DNA from: Nitrospirillum amazonense
Lineage (GTDB): Bacteria; Pseudomonadota; Alphaproteobacteria; Azospirillales; Azospirillaceae
Assembly (NCBI RefSeq): GCF_007828045.1
Contig: NZ_VITN01000011.1
Coordinates: 62,001-126,000 of the forward strand
DNA length: 64,000 bases
Reading direction: 5' to 3'
In this document: piece by piece, positions 34,849-45,106 of the stretch
How the letters are laid out: the number at the start of each line of letters is the position of its first letter
Numbering within the stretch: the stretch's first letter is position 1
The notes under the pieces: model-generated
Databases searched by the model: none
Seen by the model: only the letters and a program-made list of their open reading frames with translations
Told to the model about the DNA's origin: nothing
Translations under genes and position numbers: made by a program

Positions 34849-35688
34849 ATGTTCGATATCGCCAGTGTTGACTGCACCGAGTCCACGGCCCCGGCCGAGT
34901 TCGTGCGTTCCATGCACGAGACCGGCTTCGCCGTGCTGCGCAACCACCCCATCGATCCGGCGCTGATCGACCGCCTGTACAGGGAATGGGCGGCGTTCTT
35001 CGCGTCGGAGTCCAAGATGGACCACCTGTTCTCGCCCGAGACGCAGGACGGCTATTTCCCCTTCCGGTCGGAAAACGCCAAGGGCAGCCCCATCAAGGAC
35101 CTGAAGGAATTCTATCACGTCTATCCCAACCGGCCCCTGCCGGCGGGCGTGAAGGAGGCGACCGAGGCCATGTACGCGGCCCTGACCCAACTGGGCGCCG
35201 ACCTGTTGGGATGGCTGCAGCAGCATACGCCGGACGCGGTGAAGGCCAAGTTCTCCGTCGCCCTGCCGGACATGATGGCGGGCAGCACCCAGAGCCTGTT
35301 CCGCGTGCTGCACTACCCGCCCCTGGCGGATGGCTTCGAGCCGGGTGCCGTGCGCGCCGCGGCGCATGAGGACATCAATCTCATCACCCTGCTGGTCACG
35401 GGCAGCGAGCCCGGCCTGCAGGCCAAGGATATCGCCGGCAACTGGCACGACGTGCCCTGCGACGCCGGCATGATCGCCGTCAACGGCGGCGACATGCTGA
35501 AGGAGGCGTCGGGCGGCTACTTCCCGGCGACCACCCACCGCGTGGTGAACCCGCCGCCGGAGCACAACGTCTCGCGCTATTCCATGCCCATGTTCCTGCA
35601 CCCCCGGCCGGACGTGCGCCTCAGCGACGCCTACACGGCGGGTGAGTACCTGGACCAGCGGCTGCGTGAGATCGGCCTCAAGAAGTGA
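34849..35688 (+). CDS. 2OG-Fe(II) dioxygenase, isopenicillin-N-synthase-like
   Basis: Protein of 279 residues with a DIOX_N-like start (RSMHETGFAVLRNHPIDPALIDRLYREWAAFF) and a 2OG-Fe(II) jelly roll. The metal ligands are visible as H and D in AAHEDINLITLL and a distal H in YFPATTHRVVNPP; the R-x-S motif of RYSMPMF binds 2-oxoglutarate. The ATG at 34849 is chosen because AGGGAA precedes it and because the family sequence starts there. Substrate unknown: the family includes antibiotic, flavonoid and nucleobase oxygenases. It is immediately upstream of mazG. Confidence 0.82.
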   Translation: MFDIASVDCTESTAPAEFVRSMHETGFAVLRNHPIDPALIDRLYREWAAFFASESKMDHLFSPETQDGYFPFRSENAKGSPIKDLKEFYHVYPNRPLPAGVKEATEAMYAALTQLGADLLGWLQQHTPDAVKAKFSVALPDMMAGSTQSLFRVLHYPPLADGFEPGAVRAAAHEDINLITLLVTGSEPGLQAKDIAGNWHDVPCDAGMIAVNGGDMLKEASGGYFPATTHRVVNPPPEHNVSRYSMPMFLHPRPDVRLSDAYTAGEYLDQRLREIGLKK

Positions 35689-35782
35689 TGCCGCATGCCG
35701 CCGGGCCGGTGGCCTCGGGCGCATGGTTCGGTGTAGGAAGGGGGGCCATCCGGCTCCCCTTTCGCCTTTCCGGGACCAGCCC

Positions 35783-36619
35783 ATGACCGACCGCCCGTCC
35801 GCGACCGCCCCCATCGACCGCCTGCTGGCCATCATGGCCAGGCTGCGGGACCCCGACGGCGGCTGCCCCTGGGATCTGGAACAGGACTTCCCCACCATCG
35901 CCCCGCACACCATCGAGGAGGCGTATGAGGTGGCCGACGCCATCGAGCAGGGCGACATGGCGGCGTTGAAGGAGGAACTGGGCGACCTGCTGTTCCAGGT
36001 GGTGTTCTACGCCCAGATGGCCAGCGAGCGGGGGCTGTGGAACTTCAACGACATCACCACGGCGCTGAGCGACAAGATGGTGCGCCGCCACCCGCATGTG
36101 TTCGGTGAGCAGGTCGGCGCCGTGGCCGACGCCACCGACCAGGTGAAGAATTGGGAAGCCCAGAAGGCGGGGGAGCGCGCGGCCAAGGCCGCCGCCAGCG
36201 GCGCCAAGGCCTCCGCCCTTGATGGCGTCATCGGCGGCCTGCCGGCCCTGACCCGCGCGGTGAAGCTGCAGAAGCGCGCCGCCCGCGTGGGCTTCGACTG
36301 GACCCAGGCCAAAGAGATCCTGGACAAGATCGAGGAAGAGATCGGCGAGCTGCGGGCGGAGATGGAGCACGCGGTGCCGGAGAAAGCCCGCATGCAGGAT
36401 GAGCTGGGCGACCTGGTGTTCGCGCTGGCCAACCTGGCGCGCCACATCGACATCGACCCCGAAACCGCGCTGCGCGGCACCAACGCCAAGTTCGAGCGGC
36501 GCTTCCGCCAGATCGAGGCCTGGCTGGCCGAAGGCGGACGCGGACCGGCGGACGCGACCTTGGAAGAGATGGAAGCCCTGTGGCAGAAGGCCAAGGGCCT
36601 GGAACGCCAAAGCAAATAA
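35783..36619 (+). CDS. mazG: Nucleoside triphosphate pyrophosphohydrolase MazG
   Basis: Protein of 278 residues with two MazG domains. The first carries CPWDLEQDFPTIAPHTIEEAYEVADAIEQGDMAALKEELGDLLFQVVFYAQMA (about 32-85), with the EExxE and ExxD metal ligands; the second carries VGFDWTQAKEILDKIEEEIGEL and DELGDLVFALANLARHIDIDPETALRGTNAKFERRF. It hydrolyses NTPs and dNTPs to monophosphates, clearing damaged nucleotides and modulating ppGpp. The length is normal. The ATG at 35783 follows the conserved start. Confidence 0.92.
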   Translation: MTDRPSATAPIDRLLAIMARLRDPDGGCPWDLEQDFPTIAPHTIEEAYEVADAIEQGDMAALKEELGDLLFQVVFYAQMASERGLWNFNDITTALSDKMVRRHPHVFGEQVGAVADATDQVKNWEAQKAGERAAKAAASGAKASALDGVIGGLPALTRAVKLQKRAARVGFDWTQAKEILDKIEEEIGELRAEMEHAVPEKARMQDELGDLVFALANLARHIDIDPETALRGTNAKFERRFRQIEAWLAEGGRGPADATLEEMEALWQKAKGLERQSK

Positions 36620-36631
36620 GGAGGCAGTCTG

Positions 36632-37411
36632 ATGAGTTACGCCCCGCCCCACATCCCCGCCATCGTCCTGATCTCCGGCGCCACCGGTGACTTCGGCACC
36701 GCCTTCGCCCGCCGCTTCGCGGCCTTGGGCAGCCGCCTTGTCCTGACCGGCCGCAATACGGAGAAGTTGACGGCGCTGGCCGACAGCCTGGACGTGCCCA
36801 CCCACACGCTGGCCTTCGACGTGCGCGACCGCAACGCCATGGAGGCGGCGGTGGCCAGCATCCCGGCGGACTTCGCCGAAATCGACCTGCTGATCAACAA
36901 CGCCGGCCTGGCCCTGGGCATGGAGCCCGCGCAGAAGGCCAACCTGGACGACTGGGAGATCATGGTCGACACCAACGACAAGGCGTTGGCGATCATGACC
37001 GGCCTGATCCTGCCGGGCATGGTGGAGCGGGGACGCGGCCACATCATCAACCTCAGTTCCACCGCCGGCAGCTACCCCTACCCCGGCGGCCATGTCTATT
37101 GCGCCTCCAAGGCCTTCGTCACCCAGTTCAGCCTCTGCCTGCGGGCCGACCTGCTGGGCACCGGCGTGCGCGTCACCTCGGTGGAGCCGGGCATGGTGGA
37201 AACCAGCTTCAGCCTGGTGCGCTTCAAGGGCGACGCCGAGAAGGCGGCCAAGGTCTATGCCGACACCACGCCGCTGACGGCGGAGGATGTGGCGGAGTCG
37301 GTCACCTGGGCCGCCACCCTGCCCCCGCATTTCAACGTCAACCGCGTGGAAATCATGCCCACGGTCCAGGCCCCGGCCGGCCTGGCTGTTCACCGGTTCA
37401 AGAAGAACTGA
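36632..37411 (+). CDS. Short-chain dehydrogenase/reductase (YdfG-like)
   Basis: Protein of 259 residues with a TGxxxGxG-like loop (ISGATGDFGTAFARRFAALGSRLVLTGRNTEKL), NNAGLALG, the catalytic Ser in NLSSTAGSYPYPGGHVYCASKAF and Tyr/Lys in the same stretch. The C-terminal half, GVRVTSVEPGMVETSFSLVRFKGD and HFNVNRVEIMPTVQAPAGLAVHRF, matches the YdfG group (serine/3-hydroxy acid dehydrogenases). It is preceded by AGGAGG and lies 12 bp after mazG, so it may be co-transcribed. Substrate not determined. Confidence 0.85.
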   Translation: MSYAPPHIPAIVLISGATGDFGTAFARRFAALGSRLVLTGRNTEKLTALADSLDVPTHTLAFDVRDRNAMEAAVASIPADFAEIDLLINNAGLALGMEPAQKANLDDWEIMVDTNDKALAIMTGLILPGMVERGRGHIINLSSTAGSYPYPGGHVYCASKAFVTQFSLCLRADLLGTGVRVTSVEPGMVETSFSLVRFKGDAEKAAKVYADTTPLTAEDVAESVTWAATLPPHFNVNRVEIMPTVQAPAGLAVHRFKKN

Positions 37412-37559
37412 AACGGTCGGCGTCCAGCCGACAGCAAATCAGGCCCGCCTTGGCATCCTTTCCCCAGTCTGAGAGACTGGTGTCAGGGTCCCAAGCGCGG
37501 GCCGATTTCTTTTAAGGTATGTCTTTTCGGGGCATATTTTTTCGGGGCTGGGGGGCCTG

Positions 37560-38360
37560 ATGGCCGAGTTGCCGTTCTTTTCCGTCATCGTGCCCACGCA
37601 CAAGCGGGCGCCGCTGCTGCGCCGGACGCTGGCGTCCATCAATGCCCAGCGCGAAGGCGTGGGCGGGGTGGAGATCCTGGTGGTTTCCGACGCCATCGAC
37701 GGCGACACCGACGCCGTCTGCGCCGAGCTGCTGACCCCCGCCGACATGTACGTGCGCCGCAACGGTCCGTCCGGCCCGTCGGCCAGCCGCAACATGGGCC
37801 TGAGCCTGGCCAAAGGCCGTTACATCCTCTTCCTGGATGAGGACGACGCCTGGTACGAAGGCTTCCTGGCCGCCCTGAAGGACCAGCCGGCGGTGCGCCA
37901 GGGCCTACCGGTCTATTTCAACTGCGCCATCGTGAATGAGCGCCGGGGCGCGGATGCCGCCATCCTGTCGGAGGGGGGCGTTGATATGGCCGGCCGCCTG
38001 ACCGATGAGATTTACCTGAAGAACCAGATCCCCATCTGCTGCTTCGCCTTCCCCCGCGCCCTGCTGGCCGGGCTGAAGTTCGACGTGCACATGCGGGCGT
38101 ACGAGGATTGGGAATTCATGCTGGCGGTCTATGCCCGGCAGAAGGCTCAGCACGTGCCGGTCATCGGCGCCCGCATCTTCAAGGACAGCGCCGCGGAGTC
38201 GGAGCGGCGCGGCGTCAGCCAGCAGTCCCACGACTACAACGCCGTGTTCGACTACCTCTACGTCTACCGCCGCCACAAGGCCCCCGACACCGACCTGGGA
38301 CAGCGGCGCGCCGCCTTGCTGAACAGCTTCAACATCACCGTCACGCCCGAGATGGTCTGA
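37560..38360 (+). CDS. Family 2 glycosyltransferase
   Basis: Protein of 266 residues with a GT-A fold: FSVIVPTHKRAPLLRRTLASI at the N terminus, GPSGPSASRNMGLSLAKGRYILFLDEDDAWY (the DED carries the metal-binding DxD), and MRAYEDWEFML with the ED catalytic pair further on. Soluble, no membrane span. Donor and acceptor cannot be told. It lies alone after the SDR gene and converges with the S9 peptidase gene. GC and codon use are not obviously different from the neighbours. Confidence 0.82.
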   Translation: MAELPFFSVIVPTHKRAPLLRRTLASINAQREGVGGVEILVVSDAIDGDTDAVCAELLTPADMYVRRNGPSGPSASRNMGLSLAKGRYILFLDEDDAWYEGFLAALKDQPAVRQGLPVYFNCAIVNERRGADAAILSEGGVDMAGRLTDEIYLKNQIPICCFAFPRALLAGLKFDVHMRAYEDWEFMLAVYARQKAQHVPVIGARIFKDSAAESERRGVSQQSHDYNAVFDYLYVYRRHKAPDTDLGQRRAALLNSFNITVTPEMV

Positions 38361-38499
38361 CCGGTGCCGCACGACCTGGGCGCGCTGGAGAGCCGCACCC
38401 TGTTCTGACTGTGGACGGGACATGGGGCGCTGCTGGACCGAAAACCGCCGGATCTGCGGCGCCATCCGGCCATACACCCGCTGGACCGCCAGCCCAGCT

Positions 38500-40911
38500 T
38501 TATCCGTTACCGCTAGCTGGCGGTACGACCGCTGCCGTGCTGGTGCTGGCGTTCCAGTCGGGCGCGTCGGCGCCGCCCAGCGTCTTGAGGAAAAAGCCGT
38601 ACTGCTTGCGAAGGGCATAGCGGATGGGGCCGGTGGAGCGGCCGGCGGAATGCCCCTCGCCCGGCACCACCAGCAAATCGAAGGTCTTGTCCGCCTTGAT
38701 GAGGGCATTCACCACCTGCATCGTGGACGACGGGTCGACATTGTCGTCCAACTCGCCCACCACCAGGGCCACCTGGCCCGTCAGCCGGTGGGCGTTGTCG
38801 ACGTTGGATGACCGGGCGTAGCTCTCATCCACCGGCCAGCCCATCCACTGCTCATTCCAGCTGATCTTGTCCATGCGATTGTCATGGCAGCCGGCGTAGC
38901 AGAACGCGGCCTTGTAGAAGTCGCCGAAGAACAGCAGGGCGGCCAGCGAACTCTGCCCGCCGGCGGAACCGCCGTAGATGCCCACGCGGGTAATGTCCAG
39001 CTGCGGATACTGCGCGGCGGCGGCCTGCCACCACTGGATGCGGTCGGGGAAGCCGGAGTCCTTCAGGTTCTTCCAGCACACGTCGTGGAAGGCCTTGGAC
39101 CGGTTCATGGTGCCCATGCCGTCGATCTGGGCGACGATGAAGCCCATCTCCGCCTGGGCCTGCATGCCGATGACCTTGTCGCCGCCGGAATGGAAGCCGA
39201 AGGGCCAGAAGGTCTTGGGCACGAAACTGTCGTGCGGCCCGGCGTAGATGTTCTCGATGACCGGATAGCGGCGGCCGGGGTCGAAGCCCAGGGGACGAAC
39301 GATGACGCCCCAGATGTCCGCCTTGCCGTCGCGGCCCTTGGCCTTGAACACCTCCGGCGGGCGAAAGCCGGCGGCCAGCAGGCGGGTGATGTCGCCCCGC
39401 TCGATCTCCGCCACCAGGGACCGGTCGGCGGTGCGGCGCAGTTCCATGACCGGGGCCATGTCGATGCGGGAATAGGTATCGACGTAGTAGGCCAGGTCGT
39501 CGGACAGGCTGACATCGTGGTAGGCATCGGCGGTGGTTAGCGGCACCAGGTTCCGGCCGTCGAAATCCACGCGGTAGTAGTGCTGGAAGTACGGGTCCTC
39601 CCCCGCACGCATGCCGCTGGCGGCGAAATAGATCTGGCGGCGCTCATCATCCACCTTGGCCACGTGGCGCACCACCCAGTCGCCCTTGGTGATCTGGCTC
39701 TTCACCTTCCCGGTGCGGCCGTCGATGAGATAGAGGTGGCTCCAGCCATCCCGTTCCGACAGCCAGATGACTTCCGCGCCGCCCTTCTTCACGTCATGGC
39801 GGAAGCGGCGTTCGTTGTTCACGAAGGTGGCGGCCGTCTCCGTCACCACGGCGCGCGGGGTGCCGGTGGCGGCGTCGATCTCGATCACCCGCACCATCTG
39901 GTGGCCACGGCGGGTGTACTCGAACACCACGGTGGCGCTGTCGGCCCGCCACTCGAAATCCGTCATCAGGTAGGGGTTGGGGAACAGGGCCGCGTCGATG
40001 TCCAGCTTCCGTCCGGGCGCGCCGGTGCCAGGCACATGGAACAGCACCGGCTGCTCCTGGTCCACGGCGTCACCCGGCTTGGGGTAGAGCTGGGTGTGCA
40101 GCTTGGGTTCGATCTGGTCCTTGGGCGAGGATTCCACCTTGTGCACGTCCCGCCGATAACCGGGCCGCACCCGGTAGAGGATCAGCTTCCGCGAATCCGG
40201 CGACCAGGCGATGGTCTCGCCATCATAGAAGTCGCCCTCGCTGCCGTCGGTGCTGAGCGGCGTCACGGTACCGGTGGCGACCTCGCGCAGCGCCAAGTTC
40301 TGGTTCAGGATCAGCGCCTCCCACCGTCCATCGGGGGAGGCCTTGGGGCCGGTGTCGCCCGGTTGGGCCAGGTCGCGCACCACGCCGAAACCCCGGGGCC
40401 GGCGGCCGCCCTCCTCCGGCTCCCGCTTGCAGGCATAGTCAGACAGCCGGCAGGACCAGTCCGCCTCCTCCCACTCGAAGGTCAGGGTCTGGCCGTCCTC
40501 GCTGAAACGCGCCCGCTCGAACGGCAGATGCAGGCCGGTGAAGCTTTGCCCCGCGACCTTGCTGAACTCCGCCGCCAGCCGGTCATGGTCGAAGGCGGGC
40601 TCCTTCCGCAGGGTGGCGGCATCGACCGTGGTGAACTGGAAGCCGCCCGGCACGGTCTTGCGGTACAGCAGGCGCCCGCTCTTGCCCACCCAGCGGGCGG
40701 GCCAGGCCACATTCTCCGTCAGGCCCATCCAGCGGTCGCGCAGGGACAGCGCGCGCTCGTAATCCGCCTCCGTCGGCACCGGCCCGGCGGCGGGCGCCGG
40801 CCCTCCCCCCACGGGAACGGGTGCGGCCGTCTCCACCGCCGCGCGGGCGCCCAGGGCATGGGCCGCGGCGGCGGCGGCAGGCAGGGCGGCGATGAACGAA
40901 CGACGGCGCAT
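38500..40911 (-). CDS. S9 family peptidase (prolyl oligopeptidase/DPP IV-like), exported
   Basis: Protein of 803 residues. The start ([25 protein letters not shown]) is a Tat-like or Sec signal; the ATG at 40911 has GGGGGAG upstream. Residues 60-560 form a DPP IV-type beta-propeller (YDGETIAWSPDSRKLILYRV, DFEWRADSATVVFEYTRRGHQMVRVIEID). The C-terminal alpha/beta-hydrolase carries the nucleophile in GIYGGSAGGQSSLAALL, the Asp in GELDDNVDPSSTMQVV and the His in VPGEGHSAGR. It would cut proline-containing peptides in the periplasm. The gene ends near the converging glycosyltransferase gene. Confidence 0.87.
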   Translation of the reverse strand: MRRRSFIAALPAAAAAAHALGARAAVETAAPVPVGGGPAPAAGPVPTEADYERALSLRDRWMGLTENVAWPARWVGKSGRLLYRKTVPGGFQFTTVDAATLRKEPAFDHDRLAAEFSKVAGQSFTGLHLPFERARFSEDGQTLTFEWEEADWSCRLSDYACKREPEEGGRRPRGFGVVRDLAQPGDTGPKASPDGRWEALILNQNLALREVATGTVTPLSTDGSEGDFYDGETIAWSPDSRKLILYRVRPGYRRDVHKVESSPKDQIEPKLHTQLYPKPGDAVDQEQPVLFHVPGTGAPGRKLDIDAALFPNPYLMTDFEWRADSATVVFEYTRRGHQMVRVIEIDAATGTPRAVVTETAATFVNNERRFRHDVKKGGAEVIWLSERDGWSHLYLIDGRTGKVKSQITKGDWVVRHVAKVDDERRQIYFAASGMRAGEDPYFQHYYRVDFDGRNLVPLTTADAYHDVSLSDDLAYYVDTYSRIDMAPVMELRRTADRSLVAEIERGDITRLLAAGFRPPEVFKAKGRDGKADIWGVIVRPLGFDPGRRYPVIENIYAGPHDSFVPKTFWPFGFHSGGDKVIGMQAQAEMGFIVAQIDGMGTMNRSKAFHDVCWKNLKDSGFPDRIQWWQAAAAQYPQLDITRVGIYGGSAGGQSSLAALLFFGDFYKAAFCYAGCHDNRMDKISWNEQWMGWPVDESYARSSNVDNAHRLTGQVALVVGELDDNVDPSSTMQVVNALIKADKTFDLLVVPGEGHSAGRSTGPIRYALRKQYGFFLKTLGGADAPDWNASTSTAAVVPPASGNG

Positions 40912-41042
40912 GAACGGCTCCCCCATGATAGGAGATGCCATTTAAGAGTTTATACAATATCCTATTCAAGGGATTTCTGAACGCGGACCTGCCATCGTCA
41001 GGCCGTCACGTTCTATTTCACCAACCAAGATGCACTTAGAAT

Positions 41043-41058
41043 CGGTACACTGGTACCG
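41043..41058. promoter_or_regulatory. Operator-like palindrome before parDE
   Basis: CGGTAC and GTACCG form an inverted repeat separated by ACTG, ending 18 bases before the parD start. Such palindromes are bound by ParD or ParDE for autoregulation. Confidence 0.65.
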
Positions 41059-41076
41059 ACGTATGAGAGGTCCATC

Positions 41077-41328
41077 ATGAGCAAGCGCACATCCGTCAGC
41101 CTCGATCCCCATTACACCAAGTTCGTTGAGGAACAGATCAACGAAGGCCGTTACGATACGGCCAACGATGTAGTGCGCGCCGGTCTCCGCCTCCTTGAAG
41201 AACACGAAACCAAGCTGGCCGCCCTACGCTCGGCATTGGTCGATGGTGAAGAGAGCGGTCCGGTAACGGACTTCGACTTTGAGGATTTCATCGCACGCAA
41301 GCGGACCGCCCGGCCGTCGGACCGATGA
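41077..41328 (+). CDS. parD: Type II antitoxin, ParD family
   Basis: Protein of 83 residues. The N-terminal ribbon-helix-helix (RTSVSLDPHYTKFVEEQINEGRYDTANDVVRAGLRLLEEHE) binds DNA; the C-terminal acidic part (DGEESGPVTDFDFEDFIARKRTARP) wraps the toxin. Preceded by an AGAGG ribosome site. Its stop overlaps the toxin start by four bases (ATGA), the classic antitoxin-first arrangement. The inverted repeat at 41043-41058 is the probable operator. The pair is flanked by unrelated genes and may have been acquired horizontally. Confidence 0.9.
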   Translation: MSKRTSVSLDPHYTKFVEEQINEGRYDTANDVVRAGLRLLEEHETKLAALRSALVDGEESGPVTDFDFEDFIARKRTARPSDR

Positions 41329-41618
41329 CAGACCGCTATCGGCTCAGGCCCGCCGCCGTCAGGGATCTGGAAGCCATCTGGGACTATACGGAGTCACGAT
41401 GGGGTGTTGGCCAAGCCGAAACATATCTGCGACAGCTTTGGCATCACCTCAGGATGCTTGCGGCCCAGCCGGACTTAGGCAGGTCTTGCGATGAGGTCAG
41501 GCCCGGCTATTACAAATACCCGGCCGGCTCCCATCTTCTGTTTTATAGAACGACAGCCGCTGGCATCGAAGTTGTCCGTGTCCTGCATGAACGGATGGAC
41601 GTTAAGCGTCATCTATAG
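41325..41618 (+). CDS. parE: Type II toxin, ParE/RelE family
   Basis: Protein of 97 residues with the ParE pattern: RYRLRPAAVRDLEAIWDYTESRWGVGQAETYLRQLWHHLRMLAAQPDLGRSCDEVRPGYYKYPAGSHLLFYR and a C-terminal IEVVRVLHERMDVKRHL. ParE toxins block DNA gyrase; RelE-type relatives cut mRNA, and the retained RVLHERMD end fits the ParE side. It is translationally coupled to parD. Full length, no frameshift, so the pair is probably active. Confidence 0.9.
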   Translation: MTDRYRLRPAAVRDLEAIWDYTESRWGVGQAETYLRQLWHHLRMLAAQPDLGRSCDEVRPGYYKYPAGSHLLFYRTTAAGIEVVRVLHERMDVKRHL

Positions 41619-41769
41619 GGACGGCCGGCGTTGTCGCCCGGTAACCGTTCCCGCATAGCGCCGATCAATTCCCGGGGCTCATCGACGGCGAAGGCCAGCG
41701 CGGTCACGGTCAGGGTGGGCCGCAGGAAGCGGCGGCGCGTTTCCGGGCCGGAACCGTCCAGCCCTCCTG

Positions 41770-42621
41770 TCACGCGTCGAACAGCACCGAATACAACGCG
41801 CGCCAGCTGTCGGCATCCGGGGCCATCAGCAGGCCGCCGGTGCGGTCGGTGGGATTGTACGGGCTGGCGTCCAGCTTGGCGGCATGGCCGCCGGCCTCGG
41901 CATACAGGAACGCGCCCGCCGCGTGGTCCCAGGGCTTGATCATGTTGTTCAGGCTGAAGTGCGCCTGGCCGGTCAGCAGGTCCAGGTAGTCGTGTGCGGA
42001 GCAGCGCTGGGTGTAGGCTTCCGCCACGCGTTCCCGCCGCTGGGTCAGCTGGCGACGCATGTCGCTGTCGAAGAAACGGATGTTTGCGATGCCGCGCATC
42101 TGTTCCACCGCCACCGGCGGCAGGGCGACGCAGCGGGTGCCGGCCTCGGCGGCGTCGGCCCCCACCAGCCAGGCGCCCTGGCCCTGCCGGCCGCGCACGG
42201 TGCGCCGGCCCACCGGATCGTGAATCCAACCGGCCACGGTGCGGCCATGGGCGGCCAAGGCGACGATGACGCCGAAGCGCGGCTTGCCGGCCACGAAATT
42301 GGCGGTGCCGTCGATGGGGTCCACGATCCAGACGGGATCCGCCCCCAGCAGGCGATCCAGCACGGCGGGGTCAGCCGAAACGGCCTCTTCCCCCACGACG
42401 GTGCTGCCGGGCAAAAGCGCCGTCAGCCGGGCGGTCAGCGCCCGTTCCGAGGCCTCGTCCGCCACGGTCACCAGGTCGCCCGGTCCCTTCTCGCGGATAT
42501 CGCCGCCGTCCAGGTGCTGGAAGCGAGGCAATATTTCCGTTTCGGCTACGGAACGAATAAGGGCGTCGACAACGGCCACATCAATGGCGGGGATGTCGGT
42601 CGCAGGCAGGGGCGCGGTCAT
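41770..42621 (-). CDS. Inositol-monophosphatase-family phosphatase
   Basis: Protein of 283 residues with the two lithium-sensitive phosphatase motifs: VGEEAVSAD (metal Glu pair, about 76-84), WIVDPIDGTANFVAGKPRFGVIVAL (about 98-122) and IKPWDHAAGAFLYAEAGGHAA (about 229-249). The family covers inositol monophosphatase, histidinol phosphatase HisN and the CysQ nucleotidase; nothing in the sequence chooses among them. It is a single gene flanked by parDE and the groEL terminator. Confidence 0.85.
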   Translation of the reverse strand: MTAPLPATDIPAIDVAVVDALIRSVAETEILPRFQHLDGGDIREKGPGDLVTVADEASERALTARLTALLPGSTVVGEEAVSADPAVLDRLLGADPVWIVDPIDGTANFVAGKPRFGVIVALAAHGRTVAGWIHDPVGRRTVRGRQGQGAWLVGADAAEAGTRCVALPPVAVEQMRGIANIRFFDSDMRRQLTQRRERVAEAYTQRCSAHDYLDLLTGQAHFSLNNMIKPWDHAAGAFLYAEAGGHAAKLDASPYNPTDRTGGLLMAPDADSWRALYSVLFDA

Positions 42622-42694
42622 GGGGACATCTATGGTTGGCGGCGGCGGTCGTGCCCCCTAGGAATAGAATCGATAGGCCAAACCATAAAGCCCC

Positions 42695-42743
42695 AAAAAG
42701 AAAAGGGACCGCCCCCTGGATGAACCAGCTGACGATCCCTTTC
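42695..42743 (-). terminator. Rho-independent terminator of groEL
   Basis: On the minus strand AAAGGGA pairs with TCCCTTT (plus-strand positions 42702-42708 and 42736-42742) and is followed by a U-rich tract (complement of 42695-42701). It lies 45 bases past the groEL stop. Confidence 0.7.
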
Positions 42744-42787
42744 TTCAAACCAGGCCGGGAAGCCGGGCCGCAGGATGATGCAAGGGC

Positions 42788-44470
<1,683 letters not shown>

Positions 44471-44586
44471 TCAGGCGCCGGGCGCCGGCATCCGCCGGCT
44501 TGGCTTCCTCGCTGCGCCCTGCGGTGCTCGCTCCGGCGGACGCGGTCGCGTCCTATAAGAGCTGAAGTTGCGCTTGAGCCTTGGCT

Positions 44587-44874
44587 TTATTCCAGGACGC
44601 CGAGCAGGTCGGACTCGCGCATGATCAGCACGTCCTTGCCGTCGATCTTGGCCTCGGTGCCGGACCACTTGCCGTACAGCACCTTGTCGCCGGCCTTCAC
44701 GCTCAGGGCGACGATCTCGCCCTTCTCGTTGCGGGCGCCGCTGCCCACGGCCAAGACTTCACCCTGCTGGGGCTTTTCCTTGACGGTGTCGGGGATGATG
44801 ATGCCGCCAGCGGTCTTCTGATCCTGCTCGATGGGCCGGATCACCACACGGTCGTGCAGGGGCCTGAAACTCAT
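44587..44874 (-). CDS. groES: Co-chaperonin GroES
   Basis: Protein of 95 residues: [28 protein letters not shown] with the mobile loop, then [51 protein letters not shown]. It caps the GroEL ring. Its ATG is preceded by GGAGG at a spacing of seven. No CIRCE element is visible upstream; the upstream region instead holds a long palindrome (44945-44991). Confidence 0.97.
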   Translation of the reverse strand: MSFRPLHDRVVIRPIEQDQKTAGGIIIPDTVKEKPQQGEVLAVGSGARNEKGEIVALSVKAGDKVLYGKWSGTEAKIDGKDVLIMRESDLLGVLE

Positions 44875-44944
44875 TTGGAACCTCCAGGAATGGGCGCCGC
44901 CCCCTTCTCTTGAAGCGGACCGGCGTCGGGTGGCCGGCACCTTA

Positions 44945-44991
44945 GAGCAGATCGTGCGAAGGCGGAACCGCCTTGGCACCTGAATCTGCTC
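44945..44991. repeat. Long nested palindrome (REP-like) upstream of groES
   Basis: Three nested arms pair in order: GAGCAGAT/ATCTGCTC (44945-44952 with 44984-44991), GTGC/GCAC (44954-44957 with 44976-44979) and AAGGCGG/CCGCCTT (44959-44965 with 44968-44974) around AA. The 19 paired bases would make a very stable hairpin. It resembles dispersed palindromic elements seen between genes in alphaproteobacteria. Confidence 0.65.
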
Positions 44992-45004
44992 GCAGACAGA
45001 CAGA

Positions 45005-45048
45005 GCCATAGCCGGCTGTCGTTCTGACTTAACACAGCCGGCTATGGC
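45005..45048 (-). terminator. Strong hairpin downstream of hflX
   Basis: GCCATAGCCGGCTGT (45005-45019) pairs perfectly over 15 bases with ACAGCCGGCTATGGC (45034-45048), loop 14. It lies 59 bases after the hflX stop. No U-run follows, so it may act with Rho or as an mRNA 3' stabiliser. Confidence 0.55.
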
Positions 45049-45106
45049 CCAGCCGCTGCGGCGGCCGGAAGCGCGGATGCGCGGGCGCGGTACGAATGGT
45101 GGGGGG

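Noticed and set aside
37470-37490. A fifth hexuronate operator (GAGACTGGTGTCAGG)
   Set aside because: It matches only the GGTGTCA arm, lacks ACCGGT symmetry and lies before a glycosyltransferase gene with no link to uronates.
40966-41205. A 79-codon minus-strand frame opposite parD
   Set aside because: It covers the parD start and operator in antisense, has no ribosome site and matches no family.
41609-42229. A 206-codon frame overlapping the inositol-phosphatase-family gene
   Set aside because: It is in another frame of the same strand with Arg/Gly-rich sequence and no homology-like motif.
44875-44930. A sigma-32 promoter or CIRCE element before groES
   Set aside because: A CCCAT-like -10 and a poor CTTCAAG -35 can be drawn on the minus strand, but the start point would fall inside the ribosome site; no TTAGCACTC-type repeat is present.
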